NCBI RefSeq assembly: GCF_027489515.1
Contig: NZ_JAIXZS010000030.1
Span: 1-58,506 of the forward strand
Length of the DNA stretch: 58,506 nt
Reading direction: 5' to 3'
From: Novosphingobium sp.
GTDB taxonomy: Bacteria; Pseudomonadota; Alphaproteobacteria; Sphingomonadales; Sphingomonadaceae
The notes under the pieces were generated by a model. The model saw only the letters and a program-made list of their open reading frames with translations. It searched no databases and was not told the origin of the DNA. Positions 9,315 to 18,363 of the stretch are shown here, piece by piece. How positions within the stretch are numbered: the stretch's first letter is position 1; each line of letters begins with the position of its first letter. A program made the translations under genes and the position numbers.

Positions 9315-10775
9315 ATGCATGCCAACAACGGAACCGATCCCCATGCGATCGGCACGAAGCTCCCTGCGCCCGAGGCGCGCTATGACATGGTTGTCGTCGG
9401 CGCGGGGCCTGCCGGGCTGACAGCGGCGCTCGCCGGAGCGAGCGAGGGCAAGTCGGTCCTTCTCGTCGACGAGAACCCGGTCCCCGGCGCCGCCATGGGC
9501 AACGACGTGCCGCTGCTCTTCGGCGGCCGCATGACCACCGCCACCCAGAACGCCGAGCGCATGCTCGAAACCGTGTTCATGAGCGAGCCGATGCTCGAAG
9601 CCGCCATGGAAGCCGGTATCGAAGTGCTCCTCGGCACCAGCGCCTGGGGCGTCTATCGCAACGGCACGGGGATCACCGGCCTGCCGGAAAACGTGGTCGC
9701 GCTCGCCGACAAGGATCGCGGCTGGATCGTCGGCTATAACGAACTCGTCCTCGCCACTGGCGCGCGCGATCTCGCCATCGGTTTTCCGGGCTGGAACCAG
9801 CCGGGCGTGATGGGTGCCGCCGCGCTCGAACGCCTGCTCGCGCACTACGAAGCCTTCGCCGGCAAGCGCGTGCTGATCGTCGGCAGCCACGACTTCGCGC
9901 TGGAAACCGCGCTCCTCGCGCGCGAAAAGGGCGTCGAAGTTGCGGGCCTCGTCGAAGTGCGCAGCGCACCGCAGGGCGATGCCGCGCTCGCCGAAGCCGT
10001 TCGCGCCGCGCAGATTCCCTTTTATCTCGAAGACGCCCCCGCCGAGGCCATCGGCGGCATCGACGGTGTCGAACGCGTCCGCCTGCGTTCGGGCGCCCAG
10101 ATCGATGTCGATACCGTGGTGCTCGCCATCGGCCTCGTCCCCTCGATCGAGTTGATCGACGCGATGGGCGGCAAGCGCGTGCTCGATGGCGCGCGCGGCG
10201 GCTATATCCCGGGCGACAACGCGGGTGTCACCTGCGTCGGCGATTGCGCCGGTCTCGCCGATACCGGCTTCGACCATGTCGAATACCGGATGGAATGGGC
10301 GCGCGAGCTCGGCAAGCTCTCCCAGCCTGACACCATCATCTGCCAGTGCGAGGAAGTGACCCGCGCCGATCTGCTTGGTGTGCAGCCCCCGCGCTACCTC
10401 GACCGCCCCGCACCGATGCAGGCGCGATCGCTCGACACACTGATTCAGGACGGCCCGCCGAACCCGGATCAGATCAAGCGCCTCACCCGCGCCGGCATGG
10501 GCGTGTGCCAGGGCCGCCGCTGCCGCGATCAGGTGGCGATGATGCTCGCGATGGCCGCAAATGGTCCGTTCGGCTCGGTTCCGCTTGCCACCCACCGCGC
10601 GCCGGTCCGCCCGCTCCCCTTGCGCATTCTGGCGGATTGGGAAGAGAGCGAAGACATGCGCGCCGGGTGGGACGTGTGGTTCGGCATCCCCACGCAATGG
10701 GTGCCCTACCGGGATATCGACACGCCGCGTGAGCGTGAGCATCAAACCGCCATCGCCGAAGGTTGGAGCTTGTGA
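9315..10775 (+). CDS. FAD/NAD(P)-binding oxidoreductase with BFD-like Fe-S motif (HcnB/OoxA-like)
   Basis: The 486-aa protein has an N-terminal FAD dinucleotide fold (VVVGAGPAGLTAALAG, residues 26-41), a second nucleotide-binding fold (VLIVGSHDFALETALLA, about 186-202) and the FAD-closing segment GVTCVGDCAG. A BFD-like [2Fe-2S] tail has C343-x-C345 (ICQCEEVTR) and C398-x4-C403 (GVCQGRRC). This order matches one subunit of hydrogen cyanide synthase (HcnB), octopine/nopaline oxidase (OoxA/NoxA) and related amino-acid dehydrogenases. These work as heteromers with a DadA/HcnC-type subunit, which is the next gene. It follows the PLP gene by 3 nt and shares one base with the next gene. The small third Fe-S subunit seen in some relatives is absent. 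Confidence 0.85.
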   Translation: MHANNGTDPHAIGTKLPAPEARYDMVVVGAGPAGLTAALAGASEGKSVLLVDENPVPGAAMGNDVPLLFGGRMTTATQNAERMLETVFMSEPMLEAAMEAGIEVLLGTSAWGVYRNGTGITGLPENVVALADKDRGWIVGYNELVLATGARDLAIGFPGWNQPGVMGAAALERLLAHYEAFAGKRVLIVGSHDFALETALLAREKGVEVAGLVEVRSAPQGDAALAEAVRAAQIPFYLEDAPAEAIGGIDGVERVRLRSGAQIDVDTVVLAIGLVPSIELIDAMGGKRVLDGARGGYIPGDNAGVTCVGDCAGLADTGFDHVEYRMEWARELGKLSQPDTIICQCEEVTRADLLGVQPPRYLDRPAPMQARSLDTLIQDGPPNPDQIKRLTRAGMGVCQGRRCRDQVAMMLAMAANGPFGSVPLATHRAPVRPLPLRILADWEESEDMRAGWDVWFGIPTQWVPYRDIDTPREREHQTAIAEGWSL

Positions 10776-11995
10776 TGACCTACGTTGGTATGCCAACCCC
10801 CAGCGAAACGCCGCACGAAACCATGGCCAAGATCGCCGGAACCGCGGCGAGGATGAAGGTCGTGATCGTCGGCGGCGGTGTCTCGGGCCTCAGCGCAGGC
10901 TGGTGGCTCGCGCGCTCGGGCGCAGAGGTCACCGTGCTCGACAAGGGTATTGTCGGCTGGGAAGCCTCGGGCCGCAACGGTGGCGGCGCCTCGCACTACC
11001 AGAGCCCGCTGTTCGAGGAAGAGCAGCGCATGTGGCCGCACATGGATGCGCTGCTTGGCTATCCGACCGAGCACCAGCAGGAGCGCCTCGTCATCGCGGT
11101 CAGCCCCAAGCAGCTCAACCAGTATCACTACCTCGCCAAGATGAACAACGACATGGGCTACCGTGTCGATCTGCTCGATGGCGATCAGGTGCGCGCGATG
11201 GTGCCACTTGCCGGCGACAACTGCCTTGGCGGCATGCACTACCGCTTCGGTGGCCACGCCAACCCGCAGCGCTCAGTCCAGGCCTATGCCTGGACCTTGC
11301 AGGACCTTGGCGGGCGGATCGTCCAGCACAGCCCGGTCACCGGCTTCGAGACCGAAGGCGGCAAAGTCGTCGCTGTCCACGCCACCAGCGGCCGCTATGA
11401 ATGCGATGCCGTGGTCGTCGCGGCTGGCCCGCAGATCCAGGGACTGATGGCCAAGCTTGGCGTCGAAGTCCCGCTCGCCGCCGCGCGCGCGGAAATGATC
11501 GTGACCGAACCCGCCCCGATGATGCCCATCGGCGGGGTCGACGGGAACGGGCTCTATGGCCGCCAGACCCTGCGCGGCAATCTCGCCTATGGCGGTGGCC
11601 CGCACGAATGGCTTGAAACATTCGAGGCTGGCCCGCCTGCGCGTCCGTCTTCGCCGCTCACCCGCAACCTTGCCCGCCGCGTGGCGGAGCTGTTCCCCAA
11701 GGCGGCGCATCTCAACGTGATCCGCTCCTGGGCGGGCATCGTCGAGAACACGCCCGATGGCCGCCCGATCATCGACCGCATGAAAGACCCCGAGAACGTC
11801 ACCGTCGTCACCATGTCCGGCGTCGGCTTCGGCCTCTCGCCCGCTTCAGGCCATGCGGTGCGTGATCTGGTGGTTGATGGCCAGTGCAGCTTCACCGACA
11901 TCAAGAAGCTCAGCCTCTCACGCTTCGACGGCATCGGCGCAGACTGGCGCGAGCAGCGCGGCTGGCAGCCTGCGAGAACCGAAATCGCCGCATGA
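10775..11995 (+). CDS. FAD-dependent amine/amino-acid dehydrogenase subunit (HcnC/OoxB/DadA-like)
   Basis: This 406-aa DAO-family flavoprotein has the FAD fold VVIVGGGVSGLSAGWWLARSG and the substrate-side segment GWEASGRNGGGASHYQSP. RSWAGIVENTPDGRPIID and VVTMSGVGFGLSPASGHAV form the conserved C-terminal FAD region. The ATG overlaps the previous stop as TGATG, preferred over a TTG 12 nt upstream. With the preceding protein it probably forms a heteromeric dehydrogenase that oxidises a secondary or tertiary amine, i.e. an N-demethylase or imino-acid dehydrogenase step. Substrate is inferred from context only. Confidence 0.85.
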   Translation: MTYVGMPTPSETPHETMAKIAGTAARMKVVIVGGGVSGLSAGWWLARSGAEVTVLDKGIVGWEASGRNGGGASHYQSPLFEEEQRMWPHMDALLGYPTEHQQERLVIAVSPKQLNQYHYLAKMNNDMGYRVDLLDGDQVRAMVPLAGDNCLGGMHYRFGGHANPQRSVQAYAWTLQDLGGRIVQHSPVTGFETEGGKVVAVHATSGRYECDAVVVAAGPQIQGLMAKLGVEVPLAAARAEMIVTEPAPMMPIGGVDGNGLYGRQTLRGNLAYGGGPHEWLETFEAGPPARPSSPLTRNLARRVAELFPKAAHLNVIRSWAGIVENTPDGRPIIDRMKDPENVTVVTMSGVGFGLSPASGHAVRDLVVDGQCSFTDIKKLSLSRFDGIGADWREQRGWQPARTEIAA

Positions 11996-13251
11996 AGACG
12001 CCGTATTCCGCCTTCAGCCTGCTGCGCGGTGCGCTGAACGGGCAAAAGCACTGGGAACCCGCGTGGCGCGATCCGGAGCCGCGCGCGAGCTATGATGTGA
12101 TCATCATCGGCGGCGGCGGGCACGGGCTTGCCACCGCCTACTACCTTGCCAAAGTCCACGGCATCCGCAACGTGGCGGTGCTCGAAAAGAGCTGGATCGG
12201 TGGCGGCAACGTCGGGCGCAACACCACGCTGGTGCGCTCGAACTACCGCCTGCCGCAGCTGCACAACTTCTTCGAGTTCGGCCTCAAGCTCTGGCACAAT
12301 CTCAGCGACGATCTGAACTACAACGTGATGTTCAGCCCACGCGGGGCGATGTTCCTCGGCCACAACGATGGTGACATGATCAAGCTCGCCGAACGCGGCG
12401 ATGCCATGCGCTGCGACGGGATCGATGCCGAACTGCTCAGCCCCAAGCAGATCGCGAAGATCGAACCACTGCTCGATTTGTCCCGCAACGCGCGTTTCCC
12501 TATCGATGGCGCGCTGATCCAGTGGCGCGCCGGCACTGCGCGGCACGATGCCGTCGCCTGGGGCTATGCCCGCGCCGCCGATGCGCTCGGCGTCGATATC
12601 ATCCAGAAGTGCGAAGTCACCGGCTTCGTGAAGGACGGGAACAGGATCACCGGCGTCGAGACCACGCGCGGCCGCATCCTCGCCGGCCGCACCGGCATCT
12701 GCGTTGCGGGCCACAGCGGCCATGTTGCGGGGCTGGCCGGCCTGCGTCTGCCGATTGAATCGCAGACCCTGCAGGCGCTCGTCACCGAAGGCGTCAAGCC
12801 GATGGTGCAGTCGGTGGTCATGTCGCAGTCGCTGCACTTCTACATCAGCCAGTCCGACAAGGGCGGCATCGTCATGGGCGGCGATCCGGACAACTGGCCT
12901 AGCTATGCCCGGCGCGGTCAGCCGACGATCAAGGAACACGCCATCGCGCAGGCTGTCACCGTCATGCCCGCGCTTTCGCGCCTCAGGATGCTGCGCACCT
13001 GGTCGGGCGTGACCGACATGAGCTTCGACGGCGCGCCGATCATCGGCCTCAGCCCCATCGACGGGCTCTATCTCAACGCAGGCTGGTGCTACGGCGGCTT
13101 CAAGGCAACGCCCGCCTCGGGCTGGACGTATGCCCACACGCTCGCGACCGGGCGCCCTCACGAACTCAACGCACCCTTCAGCCTCGAGCGCTTCATGACG
13201 GGCGCGACGATTGACGAAGCCGCTGTCGGTCCGTTCCCGAACCACCGCTGA
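11992..13251 (+). CDS. soxB: Sarcosine oxidase beta subunit
   Basis: At 419 aa it matches the usual SoxB size. It has the typical N-terminus (MKTPYSAFSLLRGALNGQKHW), the FAD fold VIIIGGGGHGLATAYYLAK and KSWIGGGNVGRNTT. TARHDAVAWGYARAAD contains the His position to which FMN is covalently bound in characterised SoxB proteins. The C-terminal SFDGAPIIG and GWCYGGFKATPASGW segments are also typical. It carries the flavin site that oxidises N-methyl amines. The start is set by the ATGA overlap with the preceding gene; a longer open frame upstream is only a shadow. Confidence 0.94.
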   Translation: MKTPYSAFSLLRGALNGQKHWEPAWRDPEPRASYDVIIIGGGGHGLATAYYLAKVHGIRNVAVLEKSWIGGGNVGRNTTLVRSNYRLPQLHNFFEFGLKLWHNLSDDLNYNVMFSPRGAMFLGHNDGDMIKLAERGDAMRCDGIDAELLSPKQIAKIEPLLDLSRNARFPIDGALIQWRAGTARHDAVAWGYARAADALGVDIIQKCEVTGFVKDGNRITGVETTRGRILAGRTGICVAGHSGHVAGLAGLRLPIESQTLQALVTEGVKPMVQSVVMSQSLHFYISQSDKGGIVMGGDPDNWPSYARRGQPTIKEHAIAQAVTVMPALSRLRMLRTWSGVTDMSFDGAPIIGLSPIDGLYLNAGWCYGGFKATPASGWTYAHTLATGRPHELNAPFSLERFMTGATIDEAAVGPFPNHR

Positions 13252-13269
13252 GACGAGACAGGCACAGAC

Positions 13270-13533
13270 ATGTACCAGATCACCTGTCCCCACTGCGGCC
13301 CGCGTGCCCAGACCGAATTCACCTACGAGCGCACGACCGATTCAGTCGTCGATCCCGCAGGCGATGCTTCCACAGCGATGCAGGCGCTCTACACCCGCGC
13401 CAATCCGATGGGGCTCGATGACGAAATCTGGCGCCATACCTATGGCTGCCGCGCATGGATGGTGCTCACCCGGCACCGTGTGACGCACGAGATCCACGCC
13501 GTGAAAGCCATCGGCCCGGAGGCGCTGCCATGA
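13270..13533 (+). CDS. soxD: Sarcosine oxidase delta subunit
   Basis: This 87-aa protein has the SoxD pattern: CPHCGPRAQTEF near the N-terminus, YTRANPMGLDDEIWRHTYGCRAW in the middle and VTHEIHAVKAI at the end. The cysteines and His fit the structural zinc site known for this subunit. It lies 18 nt after soxB and overlaps soxA by 4 nt, the canonical soxBDAG order. Confidence 0.93.
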   Translation: MYQITCPHCGPRAQTEFTYERTTDSVVDPAGDASTAMQALYTRANPMGLDDEIWRHTYGCRAWMVLTRHRVTHEIHAVKAIGPEALP

Positions 13534-16295
13534 GCGGTCCCTCGCGTAGCGCGACGGGTGAAGAGACGATCCCCTTCACCTTCGACGGCACCACCTACCA
13601 CGCCCGCCCGGGTGACACGCTCGCCGCCGCGCTGCTCGCAAACGGCATCGGACTCGTCGGCCGCAGCTTCAAGTATCACCGCCCGCGCGGGATCATGACC
13701 GCCGGGATCGAGGAGCCCAACGCGCTCGTCACCGTCGGCACCGGCGGCCGCGCCGAGCCCAATACCCGCGCCACCGACGTGTTCGTCTATCCCGGCATGG
13801 TCGCGAAGAGCCAGAACCGCTGGCCCAGCCTGTCGTTCGACGTCGCCTCGATCTTCGGCCTTGCCGCGCCTGCGCTGGGCGCCGGGTTCTACTACAAGAC
13901 CTTCTTCGGCCCGGCGAAGCACTGGATGCGCTACGAGGGCTTCATCCGCCGCGCCGCCGGCCTCGGCAACGCGCCGACCGAGCCCGATCCGGACAACTTC
14001 TCCCAGCGCGCCGGTTTCTGTGATGTGCTCGTCGTCGGCTCCGGCCCCGCTGGCCTCAAGGCCGCGCTCGAAGCCGCCGAAGCGGGCAGCCGTGTCATGC
14101 TGGTCGAGCAGGACGCCGAACCCGGTGGCTCACTGCTGCGCGATCCCGATTCCGCCATAGATCCCGCCGCGATCATCGCGCGCATCAAGGCGCTCGGCGG
14201 CGAAGTCCTCCTGCGCACCACGGCGTCGGGCTACTGGGACCACAACTTCCTGACGCTCACGCAGCGTCTCGTCGAACCCGGCGCAGTGCCGCCGCACGGC
14301 TTTGCCCAGCGGCTCTGGCACGTGCGGGCAGGGCGGGTGGTGCTCGCCACCGGTCTGATCGAGCGTCCGGTGCCGTTCGCCAACAACGACCATCCCGGCG
14401 TCATGCTGTCACAGGCCGTGCGCAGTTACGTGCGCCGATGGGGCGTGCTGCCCGGCAACCGCGTCGTTATCGCCACCAACAATGATGATGCCTACGTCAC
14501 CGCGCAGGCCCTCGTCGAAGCGGGCGCAGAGGTGGTTGCCCTGCTCGATGCCCGCGCATCCGGCCCTGCTGCGCCGTCTGGCGTCACCGTTTATCACGAC
14601 GCGAGGCCCGCCAGCGTCACCGGCCGCAAGCACGCCTTGCGCAAGGTCACGGCGGTCGTCGGCGGCAGCGAGCAGAGCTTCCACGCAGACCTCATGGCCG
14701 TCTCCGGCGGCTTCGTCCCCGTCGCGCATCTTCACATGCAGGCGGGCGGCAAGCTCACGTGGAATGAGGAAGCACAGGCGTTCATTCCCGGCGAAACCCC
14801 TCAGGCCTGCGAAACCATCGGCGCCGGGCTCGCTCCGCCGCCAGCCCCGGCTGTTCCCCCGGCTGGCAAGGCCAAGAAGAGCTTCGTCGATTTCCAGAAC
14901 GACGTCAGCCTCGCTGATATCGATCTCGCATGGCAGGAAGGCTATCGCTCGGTCGAGCACCTCAAGCGCTACACCACGCTCGGCATGGCGACCGATCAGG
15001 GCAAGACCAGCAATATGGTCGCGCTCTCCCGCCTCGCCGAGAAGCAGGGTGTGACGGTGCCCGAGGCCGGCCTCACCACGTTTCGCCCGCCGTTCACGCC
15101 CGTCACCATGGGCCTTCTGGCAGGCGCCGGCGCACGAAATGCGGGGGCACACGTGCGCCGGATTCCCTTGCATGCGCTGCACGAGGCGCATGAGCCGATC
15201 TGGCAGCCGCTCGGCTACTGGTTCCGCCCGCGCGCCTATCCGCTCGGCGGCGAAAGCCTCCAGCAAGCGGCCCTGCGCGAAGCCCGCACCGTGCGCACCA
15301 TTGCAGGCCTCAGCGACGTCTCCACACTCGGCAAGTTCGAGGTCAGCGGCCCCGATGCGGCGAGACTGCTTGAAATCGTCTGCGCCACCACGGTGGGCAA
15401 GCTCGCCATCGGCCGCGGACGCTACACGTTCATGTGCCGCGAAGACGGCTTCGTGAACGACGATGGCACTGTCTGGCGCCTCGCCGAAAACCGCTACCTG
15501 CTGACCAGTTCAACCGGCGGCGCCGACCGCATGGCGCACCTCATCTCCTACGTGCGCAATTCGCTGTGGCCCGACCTCAAGTGCTCGGTCGTCAATGTGC
15601 AGGAACACTACGCCGGGATAGCGCTGGCTGGCCCCAGGGCCCGCAGCATTCTCGCCGCGCTCATCGGCGCCGAATCCCCGCGCCATATGGGCTACGCACC
15701 CGGCACGCTTGCCGGCGTCCCGGTCCACGTCCTCGCCGCCAGCTACAGCGGTGAGCGCGCTTTTGAAATCCATGTCGAGGCGTCGCACGCTGCCGAAGTC
15801 TGGCGCGCAATCGAAGTTTCCACACGGGCCGAAGGCGGCGCGCCTTATGGTCTCGAAGCGATGGAACTGCTGCGCATCGAAAAGGGCCATGTTGTCGTCG
15901 GCGGCGAAGTCGATGGCCGCTCGACCCCGCATGATCTCGGCCTTGGCGGCATGCTCAACAAGGCAGGCGGTTTTATCGGCGCGGCGGGGCTGACACGCCC
16001 GGCACTGTCCGATCCAAACCGCAACAACCTCGTTGGCCTCGTCAGCCTCGATGGCCCGATCCCCGAGGGCGGCATGCTGATCCAGCGCGCCGGGCAGTCG
16101 CCGCAAGGCCACGTCACTGCCGCCGCGCGCCGCATCCTCGATGGCGGCGCCATTGCGCTTGCGCTGGTGCAAGGCGGGCACAAGCGTCACGGCGAGGAAC
16201 TGATCGTCACATCGCCGACCCGCGGCGAGAAGGCCCGTGTGCGGGTGACTTCGCCGCACTTCTACGATCCTGCCGGGGAACGCTACCGTGACTGA
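13530..16295 (+). CDS. soxA: Sarcosine oxidase alpha subunit
   Basis: The 921-aa protein has the full SoxA arrangement. The N-terminal ferredoxin-like segment includes GDTLAAALLANGIGLVGRSFKYHRPRG. An NAD/FAD dinucleotide fold follows (VLVVGSGPAGLKAALEAAE). The C-terminal GcvT-like domain, from about residue 550 (FRPPFTPVTMG), has the tetrahydrofolate-binding features YGLEAMELLRIEKGH and GRSTPHDLGLG. In known enzymes this domain captures the released formaldehyde as methylene-THF. The start is set by the ATGA overlap with soxD. The substrate may be sarcosine or another N-methyl amino acid. Confidence 0.94.
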   Translation: MSGPSRSATGEETIPFTFDGTTYHARPGDTLAAALLANGIGLVGRSFKYHRPRGIMTAGIEEPNALVTVGTGGRAEPNTRATDVFVYPGMVAKSQNRWPSLSFDVASIFGLAAPALGAGFYYKTFFGPAKHWMRYEGFIRRAAGLGNAPTEPDPDNFSQRAGFCDVLVVGSGPAGLKAALEAAEAGSRVMLVEQDAEPGGSLLRDPDSAIDPAAIIARIKALGGEVLLRTTASGYWDHNFLTLTQRLVEPGAVPPHGFAQRLWHVRAGRVVLATGLIERPVPFANNDHPGVMLSQAVRSYVRRWGVLPGNRVVIATNNDDAYVTAQALVEAGAEVVALLDARASGPAAPSGVTVYHDARPASVTGRKHALRKVTAVVGGSEQSFHADLMAVSGGFVPVAHLHMQAGGKLTWNEEAQAFIPGETPQACETIGAGLAPPPAPAVPPAGKAKKSFVDFQNDVSLADIDLAWQEGYRSVEHLKRYTTLGMATDQGKTSNMVALSRLAEKQGVTVPEAGLTTFRPPFTPVTMGLLAGAGARNAGAHVRRIPLHALHEAHEPIWQPLGYWFRPRAYPLGGESLQQAALREARTVRTIAGLSDVSTLGKFEVSGPDAARLLEIVCATTVGKLAIGRGRYTFMCREDGFVNDDGTVWRLAENRYLLTSSTGGADRMAHLISYVRNSLWPDLKCSVVNVQEHYAGIALAGPRARSILAALIGAESPRHMGYAPGTLAGVPVHVLAASYSGERAFEIHVEASHAAEVWRAIEVSTRAEGGAPYGLEAMELLRIEKGHVVVGGEVDGRSTPHDLGLGGMLNKAGGFIGAAGLTRPALSDPNRNNLVGLVSLDGPIPEGGMLIQRAGQSPQGHVTAAARRILDGGAIALALVQGGHKRHGEELIVTSPTRGEKARVRVTSPHFYDPAGERYRD

Positions 16296-16782
16296 TGCCA
16301 CCTCGATCATCGCGCTGCCGGCCGCGCCGCTCCATGCGCTGGAAATCTGGAGCAACCCTATGGCCCTTGCCACGCGCGTCCAGAAAGCGCTCGGCTTTGC
16401 GCTGCCAGCGATGAACCGCAGCGCCGGGAACGGCTCGATCACCCTGCTGCGATTTGAACCGACCGTCTGGCTCGCGGAGGGCGCTGTCTCGGTTCTCGTC
16501 GATACGCTGGGCGATGACGGCGCGCTCACCGCCATCGGCGGCGGGATTGTCCGCTTCCGCATCGCCGGGCCGGGCTGGCGCGAGCTCCTCATGGAAGGCG
16601 GCGTGTTCGATACGAGCGCCGCCGCGTTCCCCGTTGGCGCCACCGCGGCCACGGTGATTGATCACGTCGGCGTGCGGCTCCATGCGGAAAGCGATGATGC
16701 CTGCATCGCTTACGTGCCTTCAAGCTATGCGCAGAGCCTCCACCACTTCTGGGACGAAGCGCTGCCGCTGCTGGCGTCGTAA
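16288..16782 (+). CDS. soxG: Sarcosine oxidase gamma subunit
   Basis: This 164-aa protein shares the GcvT-like small-subunit pattern of SoxG (RFEPTVWLAEG, WRELLMEGGVFDTSAAAFPVG, YAQSLHHFWDEALPLL). It starts with GTG at 16288, overlapping the end of soxA by 8 nt; the nearby ATG is out of frame. It is the last gene of the operon and is followed by a strong palindrome. In the known complex it helps form the THF-side domain of the heterotetramer. Confidence 0.9.
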   Translation: MTDATSIIALPAAPLHALEIWSNPMALATRVQKALGFALPAMNRSAGNGSITLLRFEPTVWLAEGAVSVLVDTLGDDGALTAIGGGIVRFRIAGPGWRELLMEGGVFDTSAAAFPVGATAATVIDHVGVRLHAESDDACIAYVPSSYAQSLHHFWDEALPLLAS

Positions 16783-16802
16783 CCTTCGATCGTTGCGCTT
16801 CA

Positions 16803-16881
16803 CCGCTCTGGATCCCCGCCTGCGCGGGGATGACGAGTTATAGTGTTTCGTCATCCCCGCGCAGGCGGGGATCCAGAGCGG
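16803..16881. repeat. Perfect 34-bp-arm palindrome (REP-like), likely bidirectional terminator
   Basis: Arms 16803-16836 and 16848-16881 are exact reverse complements around an 11-nt AT-rich loop. The core, a GTCATCCCCGCGCAGGCG-type sequence, resembles REP-like elements common in sphingomonads and other proteobacteria. It lies between the convergent soxG and FAD_oxidored genes and would form a very stable hairpin in either transcript. Confidence 0.85.
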
Positions 16882-16895
16882 CAAGGCGCGTCGCC

Positions 16896-18260
16896 TCAGT
16901 GAATCCGCGCGCCTTGCCGTCTCAATTCGGCCTGCACCACTGCGATATCGAGCGCCGCAAAGTCCCGTCCGGTCTTCACCGCAACCGCCGCCGCCACGCC
17001 CGCGCCTTGTCCCGAAACCGCGCAGCACATCATGTTGCGCACCGCGGCATGGCTTACCTTGTCGCCGCCGATCACGCGCCCGGCCACCAGCAGGCCCTTG
17101 ATCCTCTTGGGCACCAGCGAGCGGTAGGGCACATGGAAGTAGCGCCCCGTGGTGGGCAGGATCAGCAGGCCATAGCCGTCGATGAACTCGGGAAAGATGC
17201 CGATGGAATCCGCGAACCGCCCTTCACCTCGCACATCGTCCCCGGTCAGGTTGTAGAGCGCATCGATCTTGCGCGTGTCCCTGATCCCCAGCGTCATCCC
17301 GAAATTGCGCAGCTTGGCCTGTTCGCAGCCCGGCATGAAACCGCGCAGTGCAGCGATCGCGTGCATCGCATCGCGCCGCCCGTGCATCTCGCCGCGCGTC
17401 AGGCTGTCGGGGTCGGTGCCGTCGAGGTAGTGGTGGACGAGGTTGAGATAGGTGAGGTCGCCCTGGTCCGAAACGGTGCCCCATGTGCCGGCAATTGTCT
17501 TGAGATTGGGCGGCAGCAATCCGGCAGCGAGCGCTTTCTGGAAGGGCTTGCGCAAGAACGGCGAGAACATCGCATCTTCTTTGCCGTCGGTGGTTATGTC
17601 CCACTCGCCGTTGCCCGCCCAATCGCCATAAGTCTGCGGATCGGCCTTCACCGCCTCGATGAAGCGCTGCTTGTTGACCCCGCTCATCGAGAACATGACG
17701 GACACCGACATCATCTCGTCGACCGGATGCTTGATCGTCGGCGCGCCGCCGCGATGGGCAAGGTCGGCATCACCCGTCGCATCGATCACGCGGGCGGCGA
17801 GGATCGCCTCGCGGCCGGCCTTGCTTTCCACGATCACGCCGCGGATCGTATCGCCTTCCATGATCGGGGCGACGACCAGCCGGTGCAGCATCGGGATCAC
17901 GCTCGCTTCCTCGACCAGCACGTCTGCCACGTGCTTGAACGCCTCGGCATCGAGCGCGTGGCTGATCGATTGCGGCTCGGGGAGCGCCGAGTCCATCGCC
18001 ACTGCGCGGTCCTCGAACTCGCGGCCGATGCCCTCGCTGTCGATCGTGGTCGGGTGCCGGTACCACGCAAAGCCCTCGACGCCCACTTGCGTGATGTTGC
18101 CGCCGAAGCAGCCATAGCGCTCGACCAGCGTGGTCTTCACGCCCGCGCGCGCCGAGGCCAGCGCGGCGGCAAGCCCGCCGGGGCCCGAGCCGACCACGAG
18201 CACGTCGGTTTCATGGATCACGTCGATCCGGCGGGCAGGCTCTTCGATCTGTCTGGTCAT
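16896..18260 (-). CDS. FAD-dependent oxidoreductase (FAD_oxidored family)
   Basis: This 454-aa flavoprotein opens with DVLVVGSGPGGLAAALASARAG and the FAD loop ERYGCFGGNITQVG, typical of the FAD_oxidored family. RVIDATGDADLAHRGGA and a C-terminal VAGRVIGGDKVSHAAVRNMMC region follow. The ATG at 18260 is chosen because the dinucleotide fold follows directly and upstream codons lack homology. It is convergent with the sox operon and not part of it. Substrate unknown; a role in oxidising a product of the neighbouring pathway is possible but unsupported. Confidence 0.82.
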   Translation of the reverse strand: MTRQIEEPARRIDVIHETDVLVVGSGPGGLAAALASARAGVKTTLVERYGCFGGNITQVGVEGFAWYRHPTTIDSEGIGREFEDRAVAMDSALPEPQSISHALDAEAFKHVADVLVEEASVIPMLHRLVVAPIMEGDTIRGVIVESKAGREAILAARVIDATGDADLAHRGGAPTIKHPVDEMMSVSVMFSMSGVNKQRFIEAVKADPQTYGDWAGNGEWDITTDGKEDAMFSPFLRKPFQKALAAGLLPPNLKTIAGTWGTVSDQGDLTYLNLVHHYLDGTDPDSLTRGEMHGRRDAMHAIAALRGFMPGCEQAKLRNFGMTLGIRDTRKIDALYNLTGDDVRGEGRFADSIGIFPEFIDGYGLLILPTTGRYFHVPYRSLVPKRIKGLLVAGRVIGGDKVSHAAVRNMMCCAVSGQGAGVAAAVAVKTGRDFAALDIAVVQAELRRQGARIH

Positions 18261-18363
18261 GGCGTCGCAGCATGACGTGCGCGCAGGGGCGGTCAACCGG
18301 CGTGCAGTACCCCGCCTGCCATTAAGCAACTCTGATGTTGAGGTTCAGTGCCGGTGATGACGA

